In this document: positions 1-9,500 of the stretch, in pieces
Numbering within the stretch: the first letter of the stretch is position 1
How the letters are laid out: each line of letters starts with the position of its first letter
Source of the DNA: Tenericutes bacterium MZ-XQ
GTDB taxonomy: Bacteria; Bacillota_I; Bacilli_A; Acholeplasmatales; Acholeplasmataceae
Assembly (NCBI GenBank): GCA_002838205.1
Contig: CP017950.1
Span: 2,093,200-2,157,199, forward strand
Reading direction: 5' to 3'
DNA length: 64,000 nucleotides
Translations under genes and position numbers: made by a program
The notes under the pieces: model-generated
Database searches by the model: none
What the model was told of the DNA's origin: nothing
What the model saw: only the letters and a program-made list of their open reading frames with translations

Positions 1-1767
1 TGATTCATCAATGAGTTTTCTCAAAATGTTTGCTTGATCCTTACCTACAGATAACCAAACTTCGATGGTTTCGTTGATTTCACCTGTATCTGTTTGTCCA
101 ATTGCGGTGTAATCAGTAGTGAAACTTGCGAAAAATGACTGTATGCTAAAGATAGTTCGTTTGAACCATGATGCTTTATTCTGTGGAAGTTTTGCATCAG
201 GTGCGTGGAGTACAAAATAATCAATTTCTAAAGGTTGTTCAGATAGTAAAATAACTAACGTACCCAGTGAAGATATATTTGCACTATATGTAGATAAATT
301 TTTATGAATTTCTCTTGGTTTTTCTACAAAATCATCAAGCTGTAAAATCACTGTATCTAAGATACCTGTTTTCTCGCTTTTTGATCCAGAAATTTCAATG
401 ATTCTTTGTCTTATATTAGATAAATTAACTCTTTCGTTATCCAATCTTTCGACCAAACGATCAACTCTTGTGACTAACTCATAATCACGATATGGATCTG
501 GTTCGGGTCCTGTATATACTAAGATTTCTCTATATAGTTTATTTAAATTGTTAATTGAGTTTTGAATTTGTGCGATTAAAGGACCATATTCTCCAAGTGA
601 CACTTCCATTGAAAGTTCATGAGTTCCTGCTTCTAAATAAAATAAATATGGTTCTTCCAATGTACCAATGGTTTGAATGCGCCAATCGTTTGAAAATGGA
701 AATTGATAATTTTCCATTTCTGCAAATGGAATTTCACCATCGATGTAGATATTTCTACTAACATTCATACCAGAGGCAAGTTTTTGTTTAACTCTCATAC
801 TTATTGCATATAACCCTGATGTTTCAACATCTATTGTCCATGTCATTTGATCTCCAGAGACTCTCCAATTAGCTCCACCGATTGTGTTTAACTTAATCAA
901 TGAAGGATGACTCGGCATCGTCAGTGGACTCGTACGATCGTTTAATGGATATAAGGTTGGTGATGATGTATAAGATACATCTTCTGCTTGAATCATTATG
1001 TTCTCTTGGTTAATCACTTGATAGTTCATATCTTGATACATTTCATATACTTCTTCATAAGATTTAATTTGCTTCACAGATAGAAGTTCGATTGTATCAA
1101 TTAACAATGGTTCTCTTACAGATTCTATAGTGATACTATTTGTGCCTTCTTCGAAATAAAATTGATACGGTTCATTGACATACCCTATAGAGTCTTTAAC
1201 AAAATCATTTGTCCAAAATGGTGTTTCAATTTGACTTGGTCTAATATCATTACCATGAATATCCACTTCAGGTTGTCCCTCAGATGCCCACAGACGATGA
1301 AAAACAATGTTACTTGCTCCTGTAAATGGAACTTCACCATTGATATAAATTGTACGTTCAACTGATGAACTTTTCCCTTCATATGGGAAATAATTTACTT
1401 TAATATTATAAAAACCCGCTTCAGCAACTTCAACATTCCATGTTACTGAACCACTCTCTTTTGTTAAAAGTGGACTTGAGACACCTTCATATACATCTAA
1501 TATTTCTTGTTCGCCTTCAATACTTGAATAGCTAGAAGCATTAATTGTAATGATTTTATTTTCAGGATAGTCTTGAGGTTTATTGGAAACATAACTGAAA
1601 TAAGCTTCAGCATCATATTCGCCAAGCACTGAAGGATCCACCTCACTTACAGGTTCTCTATTATAATCCAAATAGTTCTTTTGTGCTCTAGCCACGAGAC
1701 TATCAATAATTGCATACACCGTCACTAACAACACAATCGATAATGTTATAATAAGAAATTTTTTCAT
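1..1767 (-). CDS. Sugar ABC transporter solute-binding protein with N-terminal CBM-like domains (partial)
   Basis: The gene runs off the left edge, so only its first 589 codons are visible. It starts at ATG 1765-1767 behind an AAAGGAG ribosome site. The N-terminus (MKKFLIITLSIVLLV) is a hydrophobic signal or anchor with no lipobox Cys. Two related beta-rich domains follow, around residues 70-220 and 250-390. Both contain a block like R-x-IYI-[ND]-GE-[VI]-PF and look like tandem carbohydrate-binding (CBM6/35-like) modules. At the edge a solute-binding domain begins (IEVWLSVGKDQANILRK), matching the start of the family 1 binding domain in the 51 kb binding protein. Binding domains fused behind CBM-like modules are unusual. 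It lies directly downstream of another binding protein and is probably co-transcribed. The specificity is unknown. Confidence 0.75.
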   Translation of the reverse strand, partial: MKKFLIITLSIVLLVTVYAIIDSLVARAQKNYLDYNREPVSEVDPSVLGEYDAEAYFSYVSNKPQDYPENKIITINASSYSSIEGEQEILDVYEGVSSPLLTKESGSVTWNVEVAEAGFYNIKVNYFPYEGKSSSVERTIYINGEVPFTGASNIVFHRLWASEGQPEVDIHGNDIRPSQIETPFWTNDFVKDSIGYVNEPYQFYFEEGTNSITIESVREPLLIDTIELLSVKQIKSYEEVYEMYQDMNYQVINQENIMIQAEDVSYTSSPTLYPLNDRTSPLTMPSHPSLIKLNTIGGANWRVSGDQMTWTIDVETSGLYAISMRVKQKLASGMNVSRNIYIDGEIPFAEMENYQFPFSNDWRIQTIGTLEEPYLFYLEAGTHELSMEVSLGEYGPLIAQIQNSINNLNKLYREILVYTGPEPDPYRDYELVTRVDRLVERLDNERVNLSNIRQRIIEISGSKSEKTGILDTVILQLDDFVEKPREIHKNLSTYSANISSLGTLVILLSEQPLEIDYFVLHAPDAKLPQNKASWFKRTIFSIQSFFASFTTDYTAIGQTDTGEINETIEVWLSVGKDQANILRKLIDES

Positions 1768-1788
1768 TACAATCCACTCCTTTGAAAT

Positions 1789-1813
1789 ATCCCCCTTTAT
1801 GATAAAGGGGGAT
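1789..1813 (-). other. Perfect intercistronic stem-loop
   Basis: A 12-bp perfect inverted repeat (ATCCCCCTTTAT around one central base) lies between the two solute-binding protein genes. On the minus strand no T-tract follows it; the sequence runs straight into the ribosome site of the next gene. It therefore looks more like an RNA processing or stability element, or a weak terminator, than a full intrinsic terminator. Confidence 0.6.
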
Positions 1814-1832
1814 TGACTTCATTTTTTTTATA

Positions 1833-3653
1833 TCAGGTTAAATAATCCTCTAAAGCAGTTTCATAAATCGGTTTAATACGATCCATGTTTGTTCTTGCAG
1901 TACCTTCTCTAATACCTGCATTAATATTAGAACGCCATCCGTTTTCACCATAAGCACTAATACCAATTGCATTAATTAGTTCTAAATATATCTTGTCATA
2001 AATAGCTAAGTAAGCTTCAACATATAATTCATCATCAAACTTAGTCAACAATGTAAGTTCAAACTCATCTTTTAATTCTTGTTCAGTCTTCCATAGTTGA
2101 AGTTCGTTCCAAACTTGGAATACTAATTCTTCTTTTTCTGGAGTCATACCACTAGCAATGTTATAAACGGCAACACCAGATACTGGTGATACATACTCTC
2201 CACCACTAGTCTTAAATGCGTCTGACATTGGATAAGGAACAAATCCTAGTTCAAATGCTAATCCACCCCATCTATTATCAGCAGTTACAAACCATAAACT
2301 ACCTGGATGCATAGCAACTTTACCAGTTTGCCATAATGGTGAACCTGCATCATATTGTCCTGATGGTTCAAATAAACCTTGAGTCCATAAATCACTTAAG
2401 AATGTATAAGTTTCTAATGCTGGTGTTTGAGCAAACGATACTCTACCAGTTGTTGCATTAATTAAACTACCGCCATTAAGTGGTACCATTGATTCTGCAT
2501 AAGCACTTGGTACGCCACCTAAAGCATATAAATCTTCGCCTTGAGCAGATAGTGCAGTTTGCACTTCAGTTGCCCATGCTTCAAATCTATCCCATGTCCA
2601 TAATCCATCTAAATATAATTGAGAAGGATTTTCAACACCTAAACTTGCGACTAAATCAGCGTTATAATATAAGCCAACATCAACGGTTAAATTGTTAGCA
2701 CCAAAACCATATACATGATTCATATATGAACCAACTTCAATAAAGTCTTCGTGAATATTTGCGCCATGTGTACTCATGTATTGGTCAACAGGAACAATTG
2801 CATTTCCATCAGCTAATTGTTGAATCCAGTCACTTGTTGTCCAGTATATATCTGCAAGTGGATCTCCAGCAACAGAAGCATTAATAATTGCTGTAACTCT
2901 TGAAGGGCCCCATGCAGCACTCGCTGGATAAGCTTGATATTTAACAATTACGTTTAATTCTTCTTCAACAGCTCTTTGTCTAGCTTGTCTAGCTTGTTGT
3001 TCAGTACCACTAAAATCTGGGTGGAATGGGTCAACTTCATAAGGTGCACCATGCATAATCACGATTTCAGTTGGATCAGCAACTTGATTATCTTCTTCAA
3101 CTACGATTTGTCTAGTTGCTTTTACTTCTTTTCCATTGCTATCTACAACTGTATAAGTAAGTGTATAAGTTCCTGGTGTACTTGTGTCTACTGCTCCTGT
3201 AACTGTAATTGTTGAAGTGATATCTCCATTTACAGTATCTGTAGCTGTAACACCTTCAAGTGGATTGAATACAGAACCAAATGCAATTGTTTTATTTGCA
3301 ACTCCAGCAAATGAAGCTGTAGCATTAGGGTCTGGATTTACAGTGACTTCTCTAGTTACAGTAACTTCATTGCCATCACTACCAGTAACTTTGTAAGTTA
3401 GTGTATATGTACCAGGCGTATTTGTGTCCACTTCACCAGTAACTGTGATTGCTGAAGTAATATCTCCATCAACTCTGTCAGTTGCTGTTATGCCATCTAG
3501 TGGATCAAAATCTGATTCAAATTCTATTGTAATATCAGTTGCACCAAGAATTGACGCTGTATCAGTTGGATCTACTGGATCTTCAGGATCACCACAAGCA
3601 ACAAGCCCAAATGCAAAAGCTAATATTAGTAATAAACTAAATACTTTTTTCAT
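1833..3653 (-). CDS. Lipoprotein solute-binding protein with two DUF5011-type Ig-like domains
   Basis: A 606-residue lipoprotein: signal peptide with lipobox LVAC (Cys20), then two roughly 80-residue Ig-like domains of the DUF5011/Cry22 type (residues about 35-110 and 115-190). Each has the pattern F-x-PL-[DE]-G-[VI]-TATD...GDIT...GTYTLTY. A family 1-like extracellular solute-binding domain then runs from about 195 to the end (VIMHGAPYEVDPF, later GGSLINATTGRVSFAQ). It would capture a ligand, probably a saccharide, for an ABC importer whose permeases are not in this part of the window. Start ATG is preceded by AGAGAGG. A TATAAT -10 lies at 3675-3680 with a poor -35, and a good cre site lies further upstream. 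It is followed by a second binding protein. Confidence 0.8.
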   Translation of the reverse strand: MKKVFSLLLILAFAFGLVACGDPEDPVDPTDTASILGATDITIEFESDFDPLDGITATDRVDGDITSAITVTGEVDTNTPGTYTLTYKVTGSDGNEVTVTREVTVNPDPNATASFAGVANKTIAFGSVFNPLEGVTATDTVNGDITSTITVTGAVDTSTPGTYTLTYTVVDSNGKEVKATRQIVVEEDNQVADPTEIVIMHGAPYEVDPFHPDFSGTEQQARQARQRAVEEELNVIVKYQAYPASAAWGPSRVTAIINASVAGDPLADIYWTTSDWIQQLADGNAIVPVDQYMSTHGANIHEDFIEVGSYMNHVYGFGANNLTVDVGLYYNADLVASLGVENPSQLYLDGLWTWDRFEAWATEVQTALSAQGEDLYALGGVPSAYAESMVPLNGGSLINATTGRVSFAQTPALETYTFLSDLWTQGLFEPSGQYDAGSPLWQTGKVAMHPGSLWFVTADNRWGGLAFELGFVPYPMSDAFKTSGGEYVSPVSGVAVYNIASGMTPEKEELVFQVWNELQLWKTEQELKDEFELTLLTKFDDELYVEAYLAIYDKIYLELINAIGISAYGENGWRSNINAGIREGTARTNMDRIKPIYETALEDYLT

Positions 3654-3674
3654 TTCATAACCTCTCTTTTCATT

Positions 3675-3716
3675 ATTATAATTTATTTATTTTTTCAAAC
3701 TCTATTTACATGTTAA
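3675..3716 (-). promoter_or_regulatory. Probable promoter -10 and ACATGT palindrome upstream of the binding-protein gene
   Basis: TATAAT on the minus strand at 3675-3680 lacks a recognisable -35. The near-palindrome TTAACATGTAAA (3705-3716) lies about 25 bp upstream of the -10, where an activator could bind. The same ACATGT core sits in the promoters of rpiR and of the ROK kinase gene. This is an inference from pattern only. Confidence 0.4.
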
Positions 3717-3781
3717 TTATACTATTTTTTGCCCATCATTTATAGGCTAAACAGCCATATTTTCAAATATGAAAAATAATT

Positions 3782-3797
3782 TTCAAAGCGTTTACAT
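3782..3797 (-). promoter_or_regulatory. CcpA-type cre site
   Basis: On the minus strand the sequence reads ATGTAAACGCTTTGAA, one mismatch to the consensus WTGNNARCGNWWWCAW. It lies about 130 bp upstream of the binding-protein start at 3653 and about 100 bp upstream of its -10. Carbon catabolite control of the two binding proteins is inferred. Confidence 0.55.
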
Positions 3798-3824
3798 CAC
3801 GTGAAAAATAAACTCTTGATAGAT

Positions 3825-3855
3825 AAAGCGCCCGATATAAATTATCGGGCACTTT
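3825..3855 (-). terminator. Intrinsic terminator after the 831-residue surface protein gene
   Basis: A 13-bp stem (AAAGTGCCCGATA paired with TATCGGGCGCTTT, one G-U pair) with a 5-base loop lies 41 bases after the stop at 3897. The T-tract on the minus strand is poor (CTTTATC), while the plus strand has TTTTTT, so it may act in both directions. Confidence 0.65.
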
Positions 3856-3896
3856 TTTATAGATTGTTTATCTAATGATTAAGTTAATTATTTTGC

Positions 3897-6392
3897 TTAT
3901 CCTCTTTTTCTAATAAAGAATATAGCAGCAGCACCAAGTATTAAACTAAATGTAACAAAGATTGCACTTGTACCAGTGATTGCAGATCCACAACCAGTAT
4001 CTTCTGGAAGTGATGCATCAATCAATGCTTGAATTTGAGCTTCTGTAATAACGCCAGCGTCAATTAAATCTTGAACGTCTTCTTCAGAAAGAACGTTTGC
4101 TTCAATTAATGCTAATACGTCAGCTTCTGCAAGTACGTTCGCTTCAATTAATGTTATAACATCTGCTGATGATAAAGTGTTTTCTTCAATTAACGCTTCT
4201 ACATCTGCTTCAGTAAGCATAGCTTCTTTAACGACTACGTTAAATGATTGAACATCTGTATGACCTGCAGCATCTTCTACAGTTACTTCAACTGTGTAAG
4301 TACCTGGAGTAGTCACATTTAATCCACCATTGTTAGAAACATACATAACTAAGTCATCTTGAGCATCAGTGAAGTCATAAGCAACAACGTTAGCTAAGAT
4401 AGCGTTATTTACGTTTGAATATTCACCAGCATAAATTGAATAGTTTTGATTAACAACCATTAAAATTGGAGCTGTCATATCATCAACTGTTAAGATATAG
4501 CTGTCAGTTGTAACGATGTCATAACTGAAATCATCTGTACCTGGCTCAAAAGTGATTGGATCACCAAATGCTAAATTGGCAGCTCTTAATCTTGGAGCTT
4601 CAACTGAACCATGAGCAGTAACGATGAATTCGCCTTCTTCTAAAGTCATAGCTGCTTGCCATGCAGTAAATAATTCTAAACTACCTACAACAGTTCCTGT
4701 TGATGTTGTATGTTCCCAGTTATATCTATCATATCTTTCCATCATAGTTCCATCAGCAGCAACTTTAACTATTACTGATCCCCAACCTGATCCAATACCA
4801 CGGAAAATTTCAGCATCAGTAAACACCATTGGTGCAGCATGAAGGTTAGTTGCAATATCTCTATTCACATCTAACTCTGGATCTAAATCAATAACTTCAC
4901 CATTAATAGTTACAGCAGTTTGAATACCAGGAATAAATACGTTATGCGTAAATTCTAAGTCAATTTGATATTCACCTGGGAATGGGTTATAAACATTTAA
5001 TTCTGCAGGATGTGTAACTTCGATAGAAGATGTTTTATCATTTCCATAACCATCATCAGCAGTAATACCTTCTAATAAATCAATAGCAATACTTTGATTG
5101 ATGAATCGATCTTCAACGCCAGCAAATCTTGGAGGCATAACACCAATAACAACGTCAACAACTACTTCTGTTTCATCGCCTTCTGGAGTTACAGCTTGAT
5201 AAATCGCTTGATAACCAGCACCGAATTCACTTGCATCAACAGTTGTTACAGCAGCACTAGGTGTATAAGCATCTGTACCACTATCATAAGTGAAGTTAAT
5301 TGTTTCTAGAACAACTTCATCTCTAACGATATCAACTACATAATCAAGTTTTTCTTCGTTGTTAATGATTGCGCCTGTATCATCTAACATATCTAACCAT
5401 TCAACTGAAACTGTATTTGATAAATCAAATGTTCCATTGTATTCTACAACAATGTTTACACCTGGTGTAACAGCATCGTCATCTAAATCAGTTAAGCCAT
5501 CAAATGCAGCTGGTTGGTGAGTATATTCAGAAACCATTGGATCTACTGTTTCACTAGTCATAATTGCTGGAAGAGCCTTAATGAAATCTAAATTTTTAGC
5601 ATTACCAGTTCTATCTAGGTAAGCAAAACTCATGACTGTCCATCCTGAAGGTAAGATAATGTCAACTGGGTTGCTATCAATTACACTTGACCAAGCACTT
5701 TCAGGATCTAAAGCTATGTCAACTCCATCTGCGATCATTTCAACAAACTTAAGTCTTTCTAATACATAGCCATCACTATCTGTATCATCTAACTTCATTC
5801 TGATGTTATCTACAACAGTGTTAGGTGTTTCTGTAGCTGGATCAGAAGCAGCATCATAAGCATCTATTTCTGTTTGAGTAGCTAATCTCCAATCAGGAGC
5901 AACTTCTGTACCATCGTTATGAATGTAATAAGTGTTTACAGCATCTTCATACATTTGAAGAACACCATTTTCATCAAAATGTAAGAATACATCATGTCTA
6001 GCACCTGAGTATAAGTCCATTCTGTTCTTATCTCCACTATCCACCTTTAACTCAGCAGTTTCAGCTGTATTGTTTATGATTGTAGAACCGAATGATGACC
6101 AAGAAATACCAGTCATTTCTAGCATTGTAAAATTACCATTGCTATCATCATCACTAAAATCAGATACATATCTCACTGAACCTCTTACTGAATGATATCT
6201 ATGTCCACCATAAGTAAACGTCCAGTTAGCTGTACCCACTCTTGTACCTAAACATGAATCTGATGTTGTCAAACATCCAGGTTGGTCATATGGATACAAA
6301 TCAATAATTTCATCTTCTGCATATGCACGGCTTCCCGCTAATAGCAGAAATGAAGCAAAACCTAGTAATAAAAATACTACAATTTTTTTCAT
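3897..6392 (-). CDS. Large cell-surface protein with 14-residue repeat stalk and Gly-Cys C-terminal anchor
   Basis: 831 residues. A signal peptide (MKKIVVFLLLGFASFLLLAG, cleavage near AYA-ED) is followed by a long acidic, beta-rich extracellular region of no family I recognise. It includes an Ig-like part near residues 430-500 (FAGVED...LLEGITADDGYGND) and another near 640-720. Residues 725-794 are five tandem 14-residue repeats of the form xLxEADVxALIEAN, probably helical. The C-terminus is TGCGSAITGTSAIF, a hydrophobic segment, then RKRG. This Gly-Cys-transmembrane-basic tail is shared with the 1407-residue GHL10 protein. The promoter has TTGACA-17-TAAAAT overlapped by a cre site. The terminator follows. 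Function unknown; its position before two binding proteins suggests a role in substrate attachment. Confidence 0.75.
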   Translation of the reverse strand: MKKIVVFLLLGFASFLLLAGSRAYAEDEIIDLYPYDQPGCLTTSDSCLGTRVGTANWTFTYGGHRYHSVRGSVRYVSDFSDDDSNGNFTMLEMTGISWSSFGSTIINNTAETAELKVDSGDKNRMDLYSGARHDVFLHFDENGVLQMYEDAVNTYYIHNDGTEVAPDWRLATQTEIDAYDAASDPATETPNTVVDNIRMKLDDTDSDGYVLERLKFVEMIADGVDIALDPESAWSSVIDSNPVDIILPSGWTVMSFAYLDRTGNAKNLDFIKALPAIMTSETVDPMVSEYTHQPAAFDGLTDLDDDAVTPGVNIVVEYNGTFDLSNTVSVEWLDMLDDTGAIINNEEKLDYVVDIVRDEVVLETINFTYDSGTDAYTPSAAVTTVDASEFGAGYQAIYQAVTPEGDETEVVVDVVIGVMPPRFAGVEDRFINQSIAIDLLEGITADDGYGNDKTSSIEVTHPAELNVYNPFPGEYQIDLEFTHNVFIPGIQTAVTINGEVIDLDPELDVNRDIATNLHAAPMVFTDAEIFRGIGSGWGSVIVKVAADGTMMERYDRYNWEHTTSTGTVVGSLELFTAWQAAMTLEEGEFIVTAHGSVEAPRLRAANLAFGDPITFEPGTDDFSYDIVTTDSYILTVDDMTAPILMVVNQNYSIYAGEYSNVNNAILANVVAYDFTDAQDDLVMYVSNNGGLNVTTPGTYTVEVTVEDAAGHTDVQSFNVVVKEAMLTEADVEALIEENTLSSADVITLIEANVLAEADVLALIEANVLSEEDVQDLIDAGVITEAQIQALIDASLPEDTGCGSAITGTSAIFVTFSLILGAAAIFFIRKRG
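4011..4220 (-). repeat. Five tandem 14-codon repeats in the surface protein
   Basis: Residues 725-794 of the 831-residue protein are five consecutive 14-residue units: MLTEADVEALIEEN, TLSSADVITLIEAN, VLAEADVLALIEAN, VLSEEDVQDLIDAG and VITEAQIQALIDAS. The coding DNA repeats visibly as well. They separate the surface domains from the membrane anchor, so a stalk or oligomerisation role is plausible. Confidence 0.8.
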
Positions 6393-6430
6393 TTATTTTC
6401 CTCCTATTTTATAATTAAACTTTCAACATC

Positions 6431-6459
6431 ATTTTATATCTTAATGAAAACGCTGTCAA
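6431..6459 (-). promoter_or_regulatory. Promoter with overlapping cre site
   Basis: The minus strand shows TTGACA (6454-6459), a 17-bp spacer and TAAAAT (6431-6436), about 40 bp upstream of the gene starting at 6392. A cre-like site, ATGAAAACGCTGTCAA on the plus strand (6444-6459, one mismatch to consensus), covers the -35 and part of the spacer. Repression by a CcpA/LacI-family protein would be expected. Confidence 0.65.
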
Positions 6460-6523
6460 CGCTGTGCTAGCATTTACATTAGTAAAGCCTTATTTTTGCA
6501 TATCTTGAATATTTTTTTCAATA

Positions 6524-9500
6524 TTATCTTATAGTTCCAGGTAAATATGAATAGAACACTCTTGATGATTCTACACCGTCCACTGTAACTGTAATCGTAT
6601 ATGAAACAGTCATAGCTCTTTCTGGCATTTGAATAATTCTACCCGTATTGTCTAAGTATTCGGGGTAATCACTAACCATGCTGATTTGTGCGCCTTGGAA
6701 TGTTGAAGCAATTAAATACTCATGTGCAAGCAGTTCTTCAAATAATGGTGTTAGTCCACCTCTAAGCATAGATTGTGGACACATTTTTCCACTAAAGTGA
6801 TTATGGTATTTCATATGATCAACTGGTAAATTGTAATCAACTAAAAGTTGTGCTGATAATTTAGCAGTTCTTTGCCATACTCTATAGTTATCTCCATCTT
6901 GAGCAACTGATGTTTCAATACCAATACTATTTCTATTTCCGCCACCGATGAGTTCGTTATTTGTTCCCCAAACGACACCGGCTACTCTACTACCATCTCC
7001 AGCATGATAAGCTATTTCATCTAAAGGAACATGTTGATATACGTCTTTATCATCCATAGTATAATGCCATGAAACAAAGACATTACTGTTGATTGCGCCA
7101 TTGTATAAATAATTAGCGTGTGCTAAAGCACCTTGTCCTGGACTTGTATTTGCGGTTTCGTGAATCGTTACATAATAAACATTTTCATCGTTATATCTAG
7201 GCATGTGATCTAGAGGATCAGATTTTTTGATGCCAGGTCTATTTACTCCGATTGGTATCATCTTTGAGGTGTTAATATCTAGTTCATCAAAGTAAAATCT
7301 TGATACACTCTCGTACTTGAAATCCATATAGTTATGTGTCACTCCATAAACTAACCATTTATGAGGTGTTGTATAGCTGATTTGTCCTGTGGTTAACACA
7401 TCTAATAGATCAGATTCTAATAACTGATTATGGAATGTTAATGTGTATTCTGTTTGAACATCAGGGTGATTAGCAAGTGTAACTACGAATGTTACTTGAC
7501 CTGCACTATGTGAAGAAACTTCACCAAATTGATTGATCGTAGCAACATCAGGATTCAATGATTCAAATAACACTGGTTCATCTGAAATTTGAACCGGAAA
7601 TACGAGTGTATCTAGTGTTAATATATCACCAACAATGAGTTGTTGTGATGTCGTAGATGGTGAAACCTCTACCCCAGGATCTGTTGTTACTTCAACACTA
7701 ACAATTGTGTTGATAGAAAAATCACTACCTAATCTTAATGTAACATCTGAAAAACCACTTTTTAAAGCGATAATGACACCATATGACTTAAAGAAAACTA
7801 CTTCTGGATTTGATGTGATCAATCTAACTTTATCAGGATCTGATCCTATCGGTAACACCTCAAAATGAAATGTGTGTACCTCTGAAACTTCAAGTAACAA
7901 CTCATTTGCTTCTGCGATAATTTTGACAGGGATTTTAGGATCATAATCTTCTATACTGACGATATCTGATGGATCACTATAAAACCCTCTCAAATCATGT
8001 TCAGTAATATTTTCAAAATCGCTATATAAAGGAGTTTCTACACCCCAATAATTTAATGTGAAATCAATATGATGATCCATATTAGCTTTTGCAGCTAATC
8101 CAGTGTAATTTGAAACTTCATTAAATCTCACATAATCAGCGATGTCAATTGATGATTTTGTTTGAAGTTCAATCGCGTTAATGACTTGATCAATCACATT
8201 TCTTTCAACTTGAACAACTGTTGAAGGATCATAATCTGACACTGCCATGATTGAGATTGCATGTTCTACATTTGTAATTTGATTGCCAAATACAATAATC
8301 TCACCATTTAGATAGTCTTCAATATAAATCGCATGACCATCTAAATTTGTAAATATATTTTGTTCGATATGAATATCATGAACTGTAGATAGATTTAAAA
8401 ATTTGTCTACGGTTACTCCATCCACGTGATTATCTATAAAAGTGAAATTTCCTATACCAGCTTGATTCATAATCGTTGCTGATCCTGTAAAACTAAAGTT
8501 GCTCATGTGAATATGATCAGCTGCAATTTCAATACTGCCTGATAATATAGCACCTTCACTACCCATAAATGTTAAATTGTCTTGACTTACAACAAAATCT
8601 TCTTCATAAGACCCAGCAAATACGATTAAAGTTGCACCTTGTTCAGCTACTTCAAGGGCATCACTCATATTGGCGAATAAATCAACACCATACTCAAAAT
8701 TTACACCTAAATGTAAAACAGTATCAGATGTGACTTTTGTTTCATCAACAAGCAAATAATTAACGATTTCAACTTCAAAAGTATCGGTAATACTATTATC
8801 AAAATCAGAAATAGCAGTAATCGTTACCATACCAGTCTTTAATGCAGTTAAAACCCCAGTTTCACTGATGGTTGCGATCTCGCTATCACTAGATGACCAT
8901 GTTACATACTCATAAGCATCATCAGGTCCGACTTCTGCATTTAATGTCTGTGTTGTGTTTATATTAACTTTATTATGTCCTTGAATAATGATGGTTTCAG
9001 CTTCATTAAATACTCTAACTGTAATTTCTTCTCTGACTTCGTCATCATAACTTGAAATCACTTCAATTGTTGTTGTTCCATTTTTAAGTCCGGTGATTTC
9101 ACCAGTTGCTGAAACTGTTAGAATTGTATCATCTTCAACTTCAAAATACACATCATCATTAGAAGTAAACGGAATGTCTTCAGTCATACCAACCCACATT
9201 TCATAATAATCTTGTTCTACTTCTAAGGTGATGATTTTTCGAACGATAATTGTAATCTCTATAGATACCGTTGGATCTGTTACAGATGTAACTGTAAGTG
9301 TTCCTTCACCTTCTTCGATTCCAGTGACATTACAATCATTATCAACATCAAATGTAGGATCATTTTTATCATCACAAACATATGTATCATTGCTTGTTAT
9401 TTCGATAGCTATTGTTTCTCCTACTTTTAGTGTATAAGATGTTTGAGCTGACTCTAAAACAACATCCTTTTCAACAATCACAGCAAGCGTTACTTGAACC

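Noticed and set aside
4011..4220. Short DNA repeats suggesting a CRISPR array
   Set aside because: The repeats are in frame, contiguous without spacers and encode the helical stalk.
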